Source: an uncultured Holdemanella sp. (GTDB taxonomy: Bacteria; Bacillota_I; Bacilli_A; Erysipelotrichales; Erysipelotrichaceae). From it: DNA of 64,000 bases. Positions 42,518 through 50,876 of the stretch are shown here, in pieces. A program made the translations under genes and the position numbers. The stretch spans positions 21,199 through 85,198 of the forward strand of contig NZ_CAKVJB010000003.1 of assembly GCF_934754935.1 (NCBI RefSeq), in the 5' to 3' direction. Below the pieces are notes generated by a model that saw only the letters and a list, made by a program, of their open reading frames with translations, had not been told where the DNA came from and searched no databases. How positions within the stretch are numbered: position 1 is the first letter of the stretch; each line of letters opens with the position of its first letter.

Positions 42518-42589
42518 TAAATTCATGAAATGTTTATGTATTTGTGATATGGTGGAGCTATAAGAATTTCATGTAAAGGGTGTGAAACA

Positions 42590-44311
42590 ATGTTATGGCT
42601 TATACCGGCTAATCCTAATATTTATGATATTGAATCTGCATTTAATGATTTAGAATTTATTGATTGGCGAAAAAATGCAAATTATTCTGTGGGGGATTAT
42701 GTTTATATTTACGTAAGCAGACCTATACAGACAATTGAGTATCTTTGTGAAGTGATACAAACCGATGTTGATAAGAACAGTTTAATTAATGATAAAAAAT
42801 ACTGGAGAAATCCTGATAATTATGATGAGATAACAAGAAAAGATTATGTTCGATTTAAATTGATTAAACAATTTAATTTTGATAACTTATCAGTTTTTGA
42901 TATACAAAGAAGAGGAATGGCAGGCAATATTCAAGGGCCACGGAAAATGCTAGGTACTGATAATTTTCTAACTTCATGGGCAGAGTATATTCTAGAAACT
43001 ACAAATACATTTAATTATTATCAAAATACAAGAGAAGAAAATTATGAAGTTTTAACAGTTCCTATTAATGGGACCCTGGAATTAATAGAAAAATACAATG
43101 TTCATGCTCATCCTTTAACACAAGGTTATCCTCAAAAAGTACCTAAATATATTGCTTTTAGAGAAACTGGCGGTGTAATTAATGCTGTTTATCAAGTAGA
43201 AGACGTCATAGAAGTCATACCGGATAAATATATCGGAAATGATAATGTGTATAAATATATTCAAGAAAGAAAGAATACATTTAAATTATCTAAGAAGAAT
43301 ACAGTATATCGATTTTATTTAATCAAACTATTAAGTAAACTAGATTCTTCCTTTGTGTTATCACCTAATCCTCAAGGAGCAAAATATTTATATTTACACG
43401 ATTTGATTAAAAATAATAAGTATAGCAATTTTTGGAATAAATTTATATCAACTGCATATTCAAATGAAATCTTTTCAGATAATTTCAAAAAGTCTAATAT
43501 GATTAATAAGTCGTATTATGATTTGAGATGGGGAGATAATGAAATGCATCTAGCAATTCGAAATAGTTCAACTAAATGCTTAGAGGTATACATTCAAGAG
43601 AGTGTTGAATTGTACCATTTTTTCAATGAAAATTTTGAAGAATTAAAAAAGGGTACAAATGGAATTTGGACTATTCCAACCAAAACATTAGAAAACGAAA
43701 CTAAACACAAAAAATTGGTTTTGTCATATGATTCAGAAAATTACAATGAGGATTCATATATAACTTGGATTATTCAAGAAGCACTGCAGTTGAAAGAAAA
43801 TATTGTTTTGATGCTAAAAAAGAGAAATAGATTTATAGTTCAAAGAAACGAAGAAGAAGATACAAAAATTAAAGTTGCAATTTCCAATGTAAAAAGAAGT
43901 GAGGAACAATTTCAATATTCAAGTGATTTAAAATTAAAATCAACACCTAAAATTATACATGGTATTTCCATCTATAAGAGAGAAAAACAGGTAGCTCTTA
44001 ATGCTTTGAATCATGCAAATTATAAATGTGAAGTAGATAAAGATCATAAGTGCTTTTTAAGAAAAGACGGAGAAACGCCATACACAGAAGCACACCATTT
44101 AGTGCCTCTGTCTTTCCAGGATGATTTTGAATATTCGTTGGATATTGAAGAAAACATTGTTTCATTATGCAGTAATTGTCATAATGAAATTCATTATGGC
44201 TATAATGCTATAAATATTATTACTCAGTTATACGAAGAAAGAAAAGATTTACTTAAAGGTAAAGGGATAGATATCACTTTGGAAAAATTGTTATCTTATT
44301 ATGGATATTAA
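42590..44311 (+). CDS. EVE-like domain/HNH endonuclease, possible modification-dependent restriction enzyme
   Basis: A 573-residue protein. The N-terminus (about 1-150: MLWLIPANPNIYDIE, WRKNANYSVGDYVYIYVS, VRFKLIKQFN) looks like an EVE/PUA-type domain, which can recognise modified cytosine. A middle region (about 160-450) is of unknown fold. The C-terminus is an HNH nuclease with Cys-rich zinc ligands: ANYKCEVDKDHKCF, TEAHHLVPLS and IVSLCSNCHNEIHYG. EVE-HNH fusions are known to cut DNA carrying modified bases; by analogy this would be a single-protein defence nuclease. It is AT-rich relative to its neighbours, next to a pseudogene, and between two core genes. Confidence 0.75.
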   Translation: MLWLIPANPNIYDIESAFNDLEFIDWRKNANYSVGDYVYIYVSRPIQTIEYLCEVIQTDVDKNSLINDKKYWRNPDNYDEITRKDYVRFKLIKQFNFDNLSVFDIQRRGMAGNIQGPRKMLGTDNFLTSWAEYILETTNTFNYYQNTREENYEVLTVPINGTLELIEKYNVHAHPLTQGYPQKVPKYIAFRETGGVINAVYQVEDVIEVIPDKYIGNDNVYKYIQERKNTFKLSKKNTVYRFYLIKLLSKLDSSFVLSPNPQGAKYLYLHDLIKNNKYSNFWNKFISTAYSNEIFSDNFKKSNMINKSYYDLRWGDNEMHLAIRNSSTKCLEVYIQESVELYHFFNENFEELKKGTNGIWTIPTKTLENETKHKKLVLSYDSENYNEDSYITWIIQEALQLKENIVLMLKKRNRFIVQRNEEEDTKIKVAISNVKRSEEQFQYSSDLKLKSTPKIIHGISIYKREKQVALNALNHANYKCEVDKDHKCFLRKDGETPYTEAHHLVPLSFQDDFEYSLDIEENIVSLCSNCHNEIHYGYNAINIITQLYEERKDLLKGKGIDITLEKLLSYYGY

Positions 44312-44359
44312 AAATGTTATGCATATAGAAGTGAGATTACTTGAAAGGAGCTAATTATT

Positions 44360-44905
44360 ATGGATGCAGATAGAAATTTACTTGAGGTCCTTTCAGTTAG
44401 GGGGATTATAAAAGATGATGAAGATCAAATTATAAAAGGAAATGATAAGCTTTATAGTTTTCCGGTTTCAGATTTGATTGATCTTCGTGAATATTATTTT
44501 GAAATAGTCAAGCTATATGAAAAAGAGTATGTGTTAGGTGGAATTAAAACTACATTTGTAGAAAGTTATCCGGATGAATCTTATATGTACAGTCAGGATT
44601 TGAATTTTTTGATGCTAATTATACATGTTATTGATTTCAAAGTGATGTTTGGAATTCGATATAAAAACATCTCTATTTCTAGTTATCGCTATGGAGGAAT
44701 GAAGAAAATAGAAGAAATCCAAGAAAAGATATTGCATCTAATTAAAAAGAATAAATACATTTCATACTATGAGATTCTTCAATCTCTTAGTGAAATAGAT
44801 AGAATGGATCTAATTACTAGTTTAGAAAATTTAATTGAGGCTAGAAAAATTGTTTATATAGAGCGTAAGCGTAAAGAAAATTTTTGGGAAATTAGTGCTA
44901 TGTAA
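44360..44905 (+). CDS. Hypothetical protein downstream of the EVE-HNH gene
   Basis: A 181-residue soluble protein with no family I recognise. The N-terminal half is mixed (DLIDLREYYFEIVKLYEKEY, then LMLIIHVIDFKVMFGI). The C-terminal part (about 115-180: IQEKILHLIKKNKYISYYEI, then LENLIEARKIVYIERKRKEN) has the helix spacing of a winged-helix domain. It starts 48 bases after the nuclease gene with AAAGGAG and is probably co-transcribed. A DNA-binding accessory or regulator is possible but unproven. Confidence 0.7.
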   Translation: MDADRNLLEVLSVRGIIKDDEDQIIKGNDKLYSFPVSDLIDLREYYFEIVKLYEKEYVLGGIKTTFVESYPDESYMYSQDLNFLMLIIHVIDFKVMFGIRYKNISISSYRYGGMKKIEEIQEKILHLIKKNKYISYYEILQSLSEIDRMDLITSLENLIEARKIVYIERKRKENFWEISAM

Positions 44906-44930
44906 GAATTTAAAAGTTAAAAGAATAGGA

Positions 44931-44969
44931 AGAAAAGAAGTGTCTATATGAATAGATACTTTTCTTTTT
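44931..44969 (+). terminator. Terminator closing the EVE-HNH islet
   Basis: AAAAGAAGTGTCTAT and ATAGATACTTTTCTTTT pair (more than 10 bp, one G-U, small internal asymmetry) around ATGA. The T-rich 3' arm continues as CTTTTTG. Confidence 0.8.
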
Positions 44970-45076
44970 GCCTGATTTTGAAAATCGTTTCTAAAACAGT
45001 CATAATATTATTTACGTTTGACAATTAAAAACTTCTATCCATTATTAATGGAAAATGTCAATTGCTTAATGTAAAT

Positions 45077-45106
45077 TTTAACATATATGTAATAGTGTGG
45101 TAAAAT
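45077..45106 (+). promoter_or_regulatory. Promoter of the dicarboxylate symporter gene
   Basis: TTTAAC (45077-45082), an 18-base spacer, TAAAAT (45101-45106). Upstream, TTGACA and TGTCAA (near 45019 and 45056) form an inverted repeat of unknown meaning. Confidence 0.5.
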
Positions 45107-45129
45107 ATTTACATTATTGGAGGAGAAAT

Positions 45130-46344
45130 ATGAAAAAGAAAGGATATAATATAACGCTTGGCATTTTTATTGGATTAATTGCCGGTGTTATTGTAGGAAT
45201 TATTATGCCGGAATGGGCAAATACTGCATTGAGTGTTGTGGCTTCCATTTATATGTCGGCATTAAAAATGATGATTTTCCCACTTGTATTCACAAGTTTA
45301 GTCATGGGAATTATTGGTATTGGTGATATTGCCAAAACAGGAAAAGTAGGTTTACATGCTTTATTATGGTATACAGGTACAACGGCTTTAGCTTCTGGCT
45401 TAGGATTGGTTTTACCTCGTATGTTACATTTGGGAAGAAATGCACATATTGTGGCAACTAAGACTCAAGTAGAAGCGGCTACGTTTAATGGATTGTTGGA
45501 TACTTTACAGAACATTATTCCTTCAAATCCAGTAGAAGCATTCGCAACAGGAAATATGCTTCAAGTACTAGCTTTTGCGGTAATTATTGGTCTTGCATGT
45601 TTGGCAATCAAAGAAAAGGCAGATCCATTTGTGAATTTGTGTGATTCTATTTATCAAATTTCTATTTTTATCATTAGTAAAATCATGTATGTGACTCCAT
45701 TTGGAGTATTCGCATGTATTGCGACAGTTATGTACTCAAATGGAATTGATACAATGCTTCAATTGGGACAAGTATTATTGGCTTTATATATTACGTTCTA
45801 TTTATATGCATTTATTATTTATGGTGGTATGGTCAAATTGTTTGGAAAATACAGTCCAATTCAATTCTTTAAAGATGTTGCACCGGCTGCATTGAATGCG
45901 TTTGGAACTTGTTCAAGTAGTGCTACGATTCCACTTTCATTAAAGTGTGCAACTGAAAAAATTGGTATTCCAGAAGAAATTACATCTTTAACTTTACCTT
46001 TGGGTGCAACAATCAATATGGATGCTGTTTCAATTTTGATGTCATTTATGATCACATTCTTTGCGAGTGCACTTGGTATTGATTTAAGTATGGGTACAAT
46101 GGTTACAGTACTTGCTTGTAACGTATTGTTAAGTATTGGTACTCCAGGTGTTCCTGGTGGTGCGATTGCGGCTTTTGCGGCTTTATGTCCAATTGCAGGT
46201 ATCCCAACCAATCAAATTTTAGGTGTATATATTTCGGTAAATACTTTATGTGACATGGGAGCTACTTGTGTGAATGTTCTTGGGGATTTAGCTTGTTCAA
46301 CCGTATTAAAACAGACTTTGCATTTTGAAAAGGTGAAAAAATAA
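45130..46344 (+). CDS. Glutamate/aspartate (dicarboxylate):cation symporter
   Basis: DAACS-family transporter, 404 residues, with eight membrane helices and two re-entrant loops. Key motifs are FGTCSSSATIPLSLKCA (the serine-rich loop), LPLGATINMDAVSILM (NMD cation site) and VNTLCDMGATCVNVLGD, which holds the substrate-binding Asp and Asn. The Arg that selects acidic amino acids in GltPh-type proteins is not obvious near the C-terminus, so neutral substrates such as serine/threonine should be considered. The start follows GGAGGAG at ATG 45130. mscL begins directly after the stop. Confidence 0.9.
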   Translation: MKKKGYNITLGIFIGLIAGVIVGIIMPEWANTALSVVASIYMSALKMMIFPLVFTSLVMGIIGIGDIAKTGKVGLHALLWYTGTTALASGLGLVLPRMLHLGRNAHIVATKTQVEAATFNGLLDTLQNIIPSNPVEAFATGNMLQVLAFAVIIGLACLAIKEKADPFVNLCDSIYQISIFIISKIMYVTPFGVFACIATVMYSNGIDTMLQLGQVLLALYITFYLYAFIIYGGMVKLFGKYSPIQFFKDVAPAALNAFGTCSSSATIPLSLKCATEKIGIPEEITSLTLPLGATINMDAVSILMSFMITFFASALGIDLSMGTMVTVLACNVLLSIGTPGVPGGAIAAFAALCPIAGIPTNQILGVYISVNTLCDMGATCVNVLGDLACSTVLKQTLHFEKVKK

Positions 46345-46749
46345 ATGAAACCAAATAAAACAATCAGTGAATTTAAAGAGTTTATCGCCAAAGGCAATGT
46401 GATGGATATGGCAGTGGGTGTTATCATTGGTGGTGCCTTTGGAAAAATTGTTACTTCTTTAGTAAATGATATATTGATGCCGATTGTGGGAATTTTATTT
46501 GGTGGACTTGATTTTACAGGTTTAAAAATACAAGTAGGTACAGCTACAATTACGTATGGTAATTTTATTCAAAATGTTGTGGATTTCTTGATTGTAGCGG
46601 CATGTATCTTTTCAATGTTAAAGTTTTTAGCACATTTTAAAAAGACAACGAATGATCAACTTGATCAGGAAGAACCTAAAAAAGATGATACCGTTGTCTT
46701 ATTAGAAGAGATTCGTGATTTGTTGAAGGCTAATAAAGAAGATAAATAA
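46345..46749 (+). CDS. mscL: Large-conductance mechanosensitive channel
   Basis: Pentameric stretch-activated channel that relieves hypo-osmotic shock, 134 residues. The first helix reads FKEFIAKGNVMDMAVGVIIG with GGAFGKIVTSLVNDILMPI. The second helix is NVVDFLIVAACIFSMLKFL, and the C-terminus is a charged bundle (EEIRDLLK). It abuts the symporter stop with no gap, so it is co-transcribed. Confidence 0.95.
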   Translation: MKPNKTISEFKEFIAKGNVMDMAVGVIIGGAFGKIVTSLVNDILMPIVGILFGGLDFTGLKIQVGTATITYGNFIQNVVDFLIVAACIFSMLKFLAHFKKTTNDQLDQEEPKKDDTVVLLEEIRDLLKANKEDK

Positions 46750-47629
46750 AATAAATTGAATATGTAACCAACAAGAGTATACCGGTTTTTTTGTCGAGTA
46801 CTCTTGTTTTTTTAGTGCAAAGATAAAGGACAAGACCAATCAATATTGCGACAAAGGAATCAATAATAAAGTGGGATTCAAAAGGTACAGGTGTAATAAG
46901 TGCACTAGATCCTACGACAAATAAGATGTTGAAGATGTTAGATCCAATGATGTTTCCAATCGCAATGTCGGCATTGCCTTTTCTTGCGGCTGTTACAGAA
47001 GTGACAAGTTCAGGTAAAGATGTTCCTAAGGCAACGATTGTTAGGCCGATAAATCTTTGACTGACACCTAGTGAAATGGCAATGTTTGTGGCTGCATCTA
47101 CCGCAAAGTTACTTCCAACCATTAAACATACAAGGCCGAGTGGAATAAATAATGGGTTTGTCTTTTTGATTTCAGTTTCTTCCATTTGATTCTTAGACAT
47201 TTTAAAGATGTAGTATAAGTAACCAAGAAAGAATAACCACATCACAATACCATCGAATCGTGAAATAGTATGATTTATGCCTTGTAGAATAAGTACAAGT
47301 GTTACAAGCATCATAAATGGCATTTCATATTTGATTGTACTATTTTGAATATGTAATGGACGAATGAGAGCGGTAATGCCAAGAATGATTCCTACATTTA
47401 ATATGTTACTTCCAACAACGTTTCCAATCGTGATGGCAGCATTGGATTTTAAAGCGGCTGTTATAGAAACAAAGGCTTCTGGTAGACTAGTTCCCATCGC
47501 AACGATTGTAAGTCCAATGATAAGTTGGGGTATGCCAAAACGAGAGGCGATACTGCTAGCTCCATCCACAAACCAATCGGCTCCTTTTAGTAGTAAAATG
47601 AAGCCTAGTACCAATAAAATTATGTTCAT
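46730..47629 (-). CDS. CaCA-family cation antiporter under a Mn2+ riboswitch
   Basis: Membrane antiporter of 299 residues and about ten membrane segments, with the two alpha repeats GLTIVAMGTSLPEAFVS (near 40) and GLTIVALGTSLPELVTS (near 195). Each is followed by a GN.VGSNI motif. The family is annotated as calcium/sodium exchangers (YrbG-like). The leader (47653-47768) carries a yybP-ykoY aptamer, which senses Mn2+ and normally turns on Mn2+ exporters. I therefore infer Mn2+ efflux. Its 3' end overlaps mscL by 20 bases on the opposite strand. A paralogue without this leader lies at 49157. Confidence 0.9.
   Translation of the reverse strand: MNIILLVLGFILLLKGADWFVDGASSIASRFGIPQLIIGLTIVAMGTSLPEAFVSITAALKSNAAITIGNVVGSNILNVGIILGITALIRPLHIQNSTIKYEMPFMMLVTLVLILQGINHTISRFDGIVMWLFFLGYLYYIFKMSKNQMEETEIKKTNPLFIPLGLVCLMVGSNFAVDAATNIAISLGVSQRFIGLTIVALGTSLPELVTSVTAARKGNADIAIGNIIGSNIFNILFVVGSSALITPVPFESHFIIDSFVAILIGLVLYLCTKKTRVLDKKTGILLLVTYSIYFIYLLY
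46771..46813 (+). terminator. Terminator of mscL inside the opposing gene
   Basis: ACAAGAGTA and TACTCTTGT pair perfectly (9 bp) across about 19 bases and are followed by TTTTTTT. It is located within the 3' coding end of the minus-strand antiporter gene. Confidence 0.75.
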
Positions 47630-47650
47630 ATAGTTCCTCCTGGACCAGAT

Positions 47651-47687
47651 AAAATAAAAAGACTCTGGTCTTATTTACCAAAGTCTT
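47651..47687 (-). terminator. Expression-platform terminator of the Mn2+ riboswitch
   Basis: On the minus strand AAGACTTTGGT and ACCAGAGTCTT pair with one offset base and are followed by TTTTATTTT. Its 5' arm overlaps the conserved aptamer end GGCAAGAC, so ligand-bound aptamer and terminator exclude each other. That predicts an ON switch. Confidence 0.8.
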
Positions 47688-47768
47688 GCCATTTCATCAC
47701 AGTCCGGATTTAACATCGTATTGACGAAGCTGTAAACACATATATGTGCATGCTACTCCCTTTATGGG
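47653..47768 (-). promoter_or_regulatory. yybP-ykoY (manganese) riboswitch
   Basis: On the minus strand the order AAAGGGAGTAGC, CTTCGTCAATACG, ATCCGGACTG, then ATGGCAAGACTTTGG matches the yybP-ykoY consensus (GGGGAGUAG, the CGUCA segment, GGCAAGACUUUG). A TATAAT lies upstream (47777-47772). The family is known to sense Mn2+. Confidence 0.88.
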
Positions 47769-47887
47769 ATTATTATACATATTTTGGTCCAAAAATTCTA
47801 TGTAATTATGTAAAAATTTCTTAACAAATACAACTTTTCTAGAAAAACCTCATTTTATTTCGTATATGATATAGGAGGTTAAATAAT

Positions 47888-48805
47888 ATGAATAAAATTA
47901 AGGATAAAACAATGAAGGAATTTCTAGAAAACAATGCCTATTTTGTTGATTTCTTTAATGCCTACTTCTTTGATGGTCAAAGAGTTCTAAAACCAGAGAA
48001 TTGTGTAGAACTTGATTCAGAGATGAATGATGCGAATATGGATCTAGAAAAGCATGTGGATGTGATTCGTAAGTATAATGATGGAAATCTTTATAGTGCA
48101 TTCATTATTGAAAATCAAAGTCGTGTAGATGCTTCAATGGTTGTAAGAGCTGCAACATATGAGTATGTAGCTTATGATCGAATGTTAAAGAAGCTTAAAA
48201 AGAATAAATCGAAAGAAAAACTACCCATGGTGCACATTCTAGTATTCTATACAGGAGAAAGACCTTGGAATGCAGCTAGTAAGCTTTCAGAACTTGTAGA
48301 TGTGGATGAAAGATTTAAATCCTATTTCCATGACTACCAAATGAATCTGATTGAAATCACAGGAAATACTTCATATAATTTTAATGAAGAAGACGTGTAT
48401 AATTTATTCTATATATGTCGAAGTATTTATGATCAGTCAATTTATGAAGGAAAAAGTAATAGCTTTGGGCTTGTAAAGAGTAGTGTGTTAAAAGTGGTCA
48501 AGACATTGACGGATGTAGAATGGTTGGATTTAAAGGAATTAGAGGAAAAGGAGGAGATTGCAATGTGTGAAGCAGAAAAGAGATGGCTTGAGGTAAAATC
48601 AAAGGAATGGAAAGCTGAAGGAATTGAGTTAGGAATCAAACAAGGCATCGAACAAGGAATTGAACAAGGCATCGAACAAGGCATTGCACTAAACAGATTT
48701 GAAGTATACCAAACTATGTTAGACAAAGGTTTCAGTGTCAAAGCAATCGCATCCATCTTCTCAGTGAGTGAAGAGTCGATTAAGAAGATGTTGATGAAAG
48801 CTTAG
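47888..48805 (+). CDS. Rpn-family PD-(D/E)XK nuclease (RpnL-like)
   Basis: A 305-residue protein of the recombination-promoting nuclease/putative transposase family. The N-terminal nuclease domain has FLENNAYFVDFFNAYFFDG and the core acid plus IIENQSRVD (E-x-Q form of the PD-(D/E)XK motif). VRAATYEYVAYDRML and ILVFYTGERPW follow. The C-terminal 80 residues contain GIKQ, three GIEQ and GIAL tetrapeptides and a helix-turn-helix-like end (GFSVKAIASIFSVSEESIKK). Rpn proteins are described as phage-defence toxins held in check by a short product started inside the same gene. This gene has such an internal start (48563). GGAGG precedes the main ATG. Confidence 0.85.
   Translation: MNKIKDKTMKEFLENNAYFVDFFNAYFFDGQRVLKPENCVELDSEMNDANMDLEKHVDVIRKYNDGNLYSAFIIENQSRVDASMVVRAATYEYVAYDRMLKKLKKNKSKEKLPMVHILVFYTGERPWNAASKLSELVDVDERFKSYFHDYQMNLIEITGNTSYNFNEEDVYNLFYICRSIYDQSIYEGKSNSFGLVKSSVLKVVKTLTDVEWLDLKELEEKEEIAMCEAEKRWLEVKSKEWKAEGIELGIKQGIEQGIEQGIEQGIALNRFEVYQTMLDKGFSVKAIASIFSVSEESIKKMLMKA
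48563..48805 (+). CDS. Probable internal RpnS antitoxin translated within the Rpn gene
   Basis: Same frame as the Rpn gene, 80 residues. AGGAGG (48549-48554) stands eight bases before ATG 48563, a better ribosome binding site than many genes in the window have. The product would contain the tetrapeptide repeat helix and the C-terminal helix-turn-helix-like part. The published Rpn model has exactly this gene-within-gene arrangement, with the short form blocking the long one. The site could also be a codon coincidence (Lys-Glu-Glu). The independent copy at 48816 supports its reality. Confidence 0.5.
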   Translation: MCEAEKRWLEVKSKEWKAEGIELGIKQGIEQGIEQGIEQGIALNRFEVYQTMLDKGFSVKAIASIFSVSEESIKKMLMKA

Positions 48806-48815
48806 GTGTATTGAG

Positions 48816-49034
48816 ATGTGTGAAGCAGAAAAGAGATGGCTTGAGGTAAAGTCAAAGGAATGGAAAGCTGAAGGAATTGAGTTAGGAATCAAACAAGGAA
48901 TCGAACAAGGCATTGCACTAAGCAGATTTGAAGTATACCAAACTATGTTAGACAAAGGTTTCAGCATCAAAGCAATCGCATCGATTTTCTCAGTGAGTGA
49001 AGAGTCGATTAAGAAGACGTTGATGAAAGTTTAA
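48816..49034 (+). CDS. Stand-alone duplicate of the Rpn C-terminal domain
   Basis: A 72-residue ORF almost identical to the Rpn C-terminus from its internal ATG onward. It arises from a tandem duplication beginning about six bases before each ATG. It has GIKQ, one GIEQ and GIAL, two tetrapeptides (24 bases) fewer than the parental copy. A few substitutions (NRF to SRF, SVK to SIK, KML to KTL, KA to KV) show it is not an assembly echo. AGGTG seven bases before the ATG can serve as ribosome binding site. It may be an extra or mismatched antitoxin. Confidence 0.65.
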   Translation: MCEAEKRWLEVKSKEWKAEGIELGIKQGIEQGIALSRFEVYQTMLDKGFSIKAIASIFSVSEESIKKTLMKV

Positions 49035-49156
49035 GCCAAAATGAAAAGAGATAAGTTCTTTTGTTCAATATTTGTAACGATTGATGGGAAGAAAAAAATC
49101 TCTTCTTTTCTTTTAAGCCTGTGATATAATAAGGTGACTTTGAAAGGATTGAGAAA

Positions 49157-50074
49157 ATGGTATTTCTTTTATTAGTATTAGGTATGGTCCTTTTAATGAA
49201 GGGTGCAGACTTGTTTGTGGATGGCAGTGCAAGTGTGGCTCGTAAATTAAAAGTGCCTTCAGTTATTATTGGTTTGACAATTGTTGCGCTTGGAACAAGT
49301 TTACCAGAAGCAAGTGTAAGTATTACGGCTGGTTTAATGGGCAGCAATGAAATTGCGATTTCAAATATTGTTGGTTCCAATATTTTCAATACTTTGGTTG
49401 TGGTTGGAACAAGTGCAGTGATTACTCCATTTTTAATGGATAAGGATATTTTGAATCGTGATTTAAAAATCAATATTTTGGTGAGTATTTTACTTTCTGT
49501 TTTTGTATTAAATGGAATGTTGAATCGCTTTGAAGGTATGATCTTCTTAGTAGGTTTAGTATTGTTTATTTTAAATTTGATTCGTAGTGCTAAAAAGAAT
49601 CGTGTTGAGGATGAGGAAGTTGAAACTTTATCGGGAATCAAATGTTTGATTTATATCGTAATCGGTGTTGCGTGTATTATTTGGGGTGGAGATATCACAG
49701 TAGATAGTGCAAAACAGATTGCGGCTATGCTTGGAATGAGTGATACTTTGATTGGTTTAACCGTTGTTTCAATTGGTACTTCATTACCTGAGCTAGTAAC
49801 AAGTGTTGTTGCGGCAAGAAAAGGTGAGAGTGGATTATCTTTAGGAAATGCGATTGGAAGTAACATTATGAATATCTTATTTATTTTAGGTGCTTCTAGT
49901 ACAATTCATCCGATTGCGGCTACTTCACAAAATATTATTGATACTTTTGTCTTGATCGGTGTATCTCTTTTGATTTATGGCATTGCCAAAAAGGGAGATA
50001 CAATGACAAGAAAAAAGGGGATCTTTATGATCCTCGTATATGTCATTTATATGATTTATATTATTGTACGCTAG
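49157..50074 (+). CDS. CaCA-family cation antiporter, second copy
   Basis: Membrane antiporter of 305 residues and about ten segments. Alpha repeats are GLTIVALGTSLPEASVS and GLTVVSIGTSLPELVTS, each followed by a GSNI motif (NIVGSNIF, NAIGSNIM). It is clearly related to the minus-strand antiporter at 46730 but has no riboswitch in its leader. It may therefore handle Ca2+ or constitutive cation exchange. The ribosome binding site is GAAAGGA. It ends in a terminator shared with convergent tetR. Confidence 0.9.
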   Translation: MVFLLLVLGMVLLMKGADLFVDGSASVARKLKVPSVIIGLTIVALGTSLPEASVSITAGLMGSNEIAISNIVGSNIFNTLVVVGTSAVITPFLMDKDILNRDLKINILVSILLSVFVLNGMLNRFEGMIFLVGLVLFILNLIRSAKKNRVEDEEVETLSGIKCLIYIVIGVACIIWGGDITVDSAKQIAAMLGMSDTLIGLTVVSIGTSLPELVTSVVAARKGESGLSLGNAIGSNIMNILFILGASSTIHPIAATSQNIIDTFVLIGVSLLIYGIAKKGDTMTRKKGIFMILVYVIYMIYIIVR

Positions 50075-50093
50075 GCGAGTCCTAGCTTTTTTT
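50070..50093 (+). terminator. Terminator of the second CaCA antiporter
   Basis: GCTAGG and CCTAGC pair around CGAGT and are followed by seven T. It overlaps the 3' end of the convergent tetR gene. Confidence 0.85.
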
Positions 50094-50690
50094 CTTTCCT
50101 TGAGAAAGAATAGCTCGAATGGAATCGAAAAGAATGGGTTTATATTCTTCGATAGGAAGGGGTTGACTATGAAGAATACTGTTATAGCAAGTACTTCCTG
50201 TAAGTTCAACTATTAAGTAGAGTATGACTTCTGAATTTTCAAATTCATATCCATTTGCGGTTGCGATTTCGTTAAATTCTTTTATAAGATTGAAACTATC
50301 ATTATCAATAGCCGTGTTTAACTGGGCATGGAATACTCCCCAAGATAGGTTTCTTTCAACAAATTTTAAAATCAATGGATTGTTTTCTAATCGAATCAAT
50401 ACTTGGTTGATTAAGAAGATGACAGAATCTTCAAAATTACGAATATCATTTTTTTCTAATTGTTTGTGGGCTTCTTCAAAAAGGCGATGTGCTTCTTTTT
50501 GAATTAGAATATCGCGTATTTGGTATTTATCTTTGAAATATAGATAAAAAGTTCCTTTTGCGACTCCCGCGTTTTTTACAATATCATTAACAGAGACGTT
50601 TGTGATGTCTTCTTTTGTGAATAGATTAAAGGCAGCCTGTAAGAGGTTGTTTTCTTTTATTTTCTTATTTTCAAGTATCTTACTTTTCAT
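50082..50690 (-). CDS. TetR-family transcriptional repressor
   Basis: A 202-residue repressor. The N-terminal helix-turn-helix is typical: NNLLQAAFNLFTKEDITNVS, VNDIVKNAGVAKGTFYLYF, KDKYQIRDIL. The C-terminal half is a variable ligand-binding and dimerisation domain. ATG 50690 follows AAGGATGG; readings from 50702 or 50756 are less likely. It is divergent from the MMPL operon, whose promoter contains the palindrome TGAC-N5-GTCA, the likely operator. Confidence 0.9.
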   Translation of the reverse strand: MKSKILENKKIKENNLLQAAFNLFTKEDITNVSVNDIVKNAGVAKGTFYLYFKDKYQIRDILIQKEAHRLFEEAHKQLEKNDIRNFEDSVIFLINQVLIRLENNPLILKFVERNLSWGVFHAQLNTAIDNDSFNLIKEFNEIATANGYEFENSEVILYLIVELTGSTCYNSILHSQPLPIEEYKPILFDSIRAILSQGKKKS

Positions 50691-50804
50691 GCATATCACC
50701 ATCCTTATTATAAACAATATTTTACAAATTACAATTAAAAATGACCAATTGAACATATTAAAACAATTGTATATTGGTGATTTAAAAAAATTAAAACAAA
50801 AATA

Positions 50805-50833
50805 TTGACTAGTGGTCAGTTTGGTACTATACT
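50805..50833 (+). promoter_or_regulatory. MMPL operon promoter with embedded TetR-type operator
   Basis: TTGACT (50805-50810), a 17-base spacer, TATACT (50828-50833). The palindrome TGAC-N5-GTCA (50806-50818) overlaps the -35 box and spacer, so bound repressor would block RNA polymerase. Confidence 0.82.
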
Positions 50834-50876
50834 CTTCACGTAGTAAAGGAAAGGATAGAAAAAAAGGTGATTCGAT

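Noticed and set aside
47888..49034. Rpn locus as an active transposon
   Set aside because: The family is sometimes labelled transposase, but no terminal inverted repeats or target duplications flank it.
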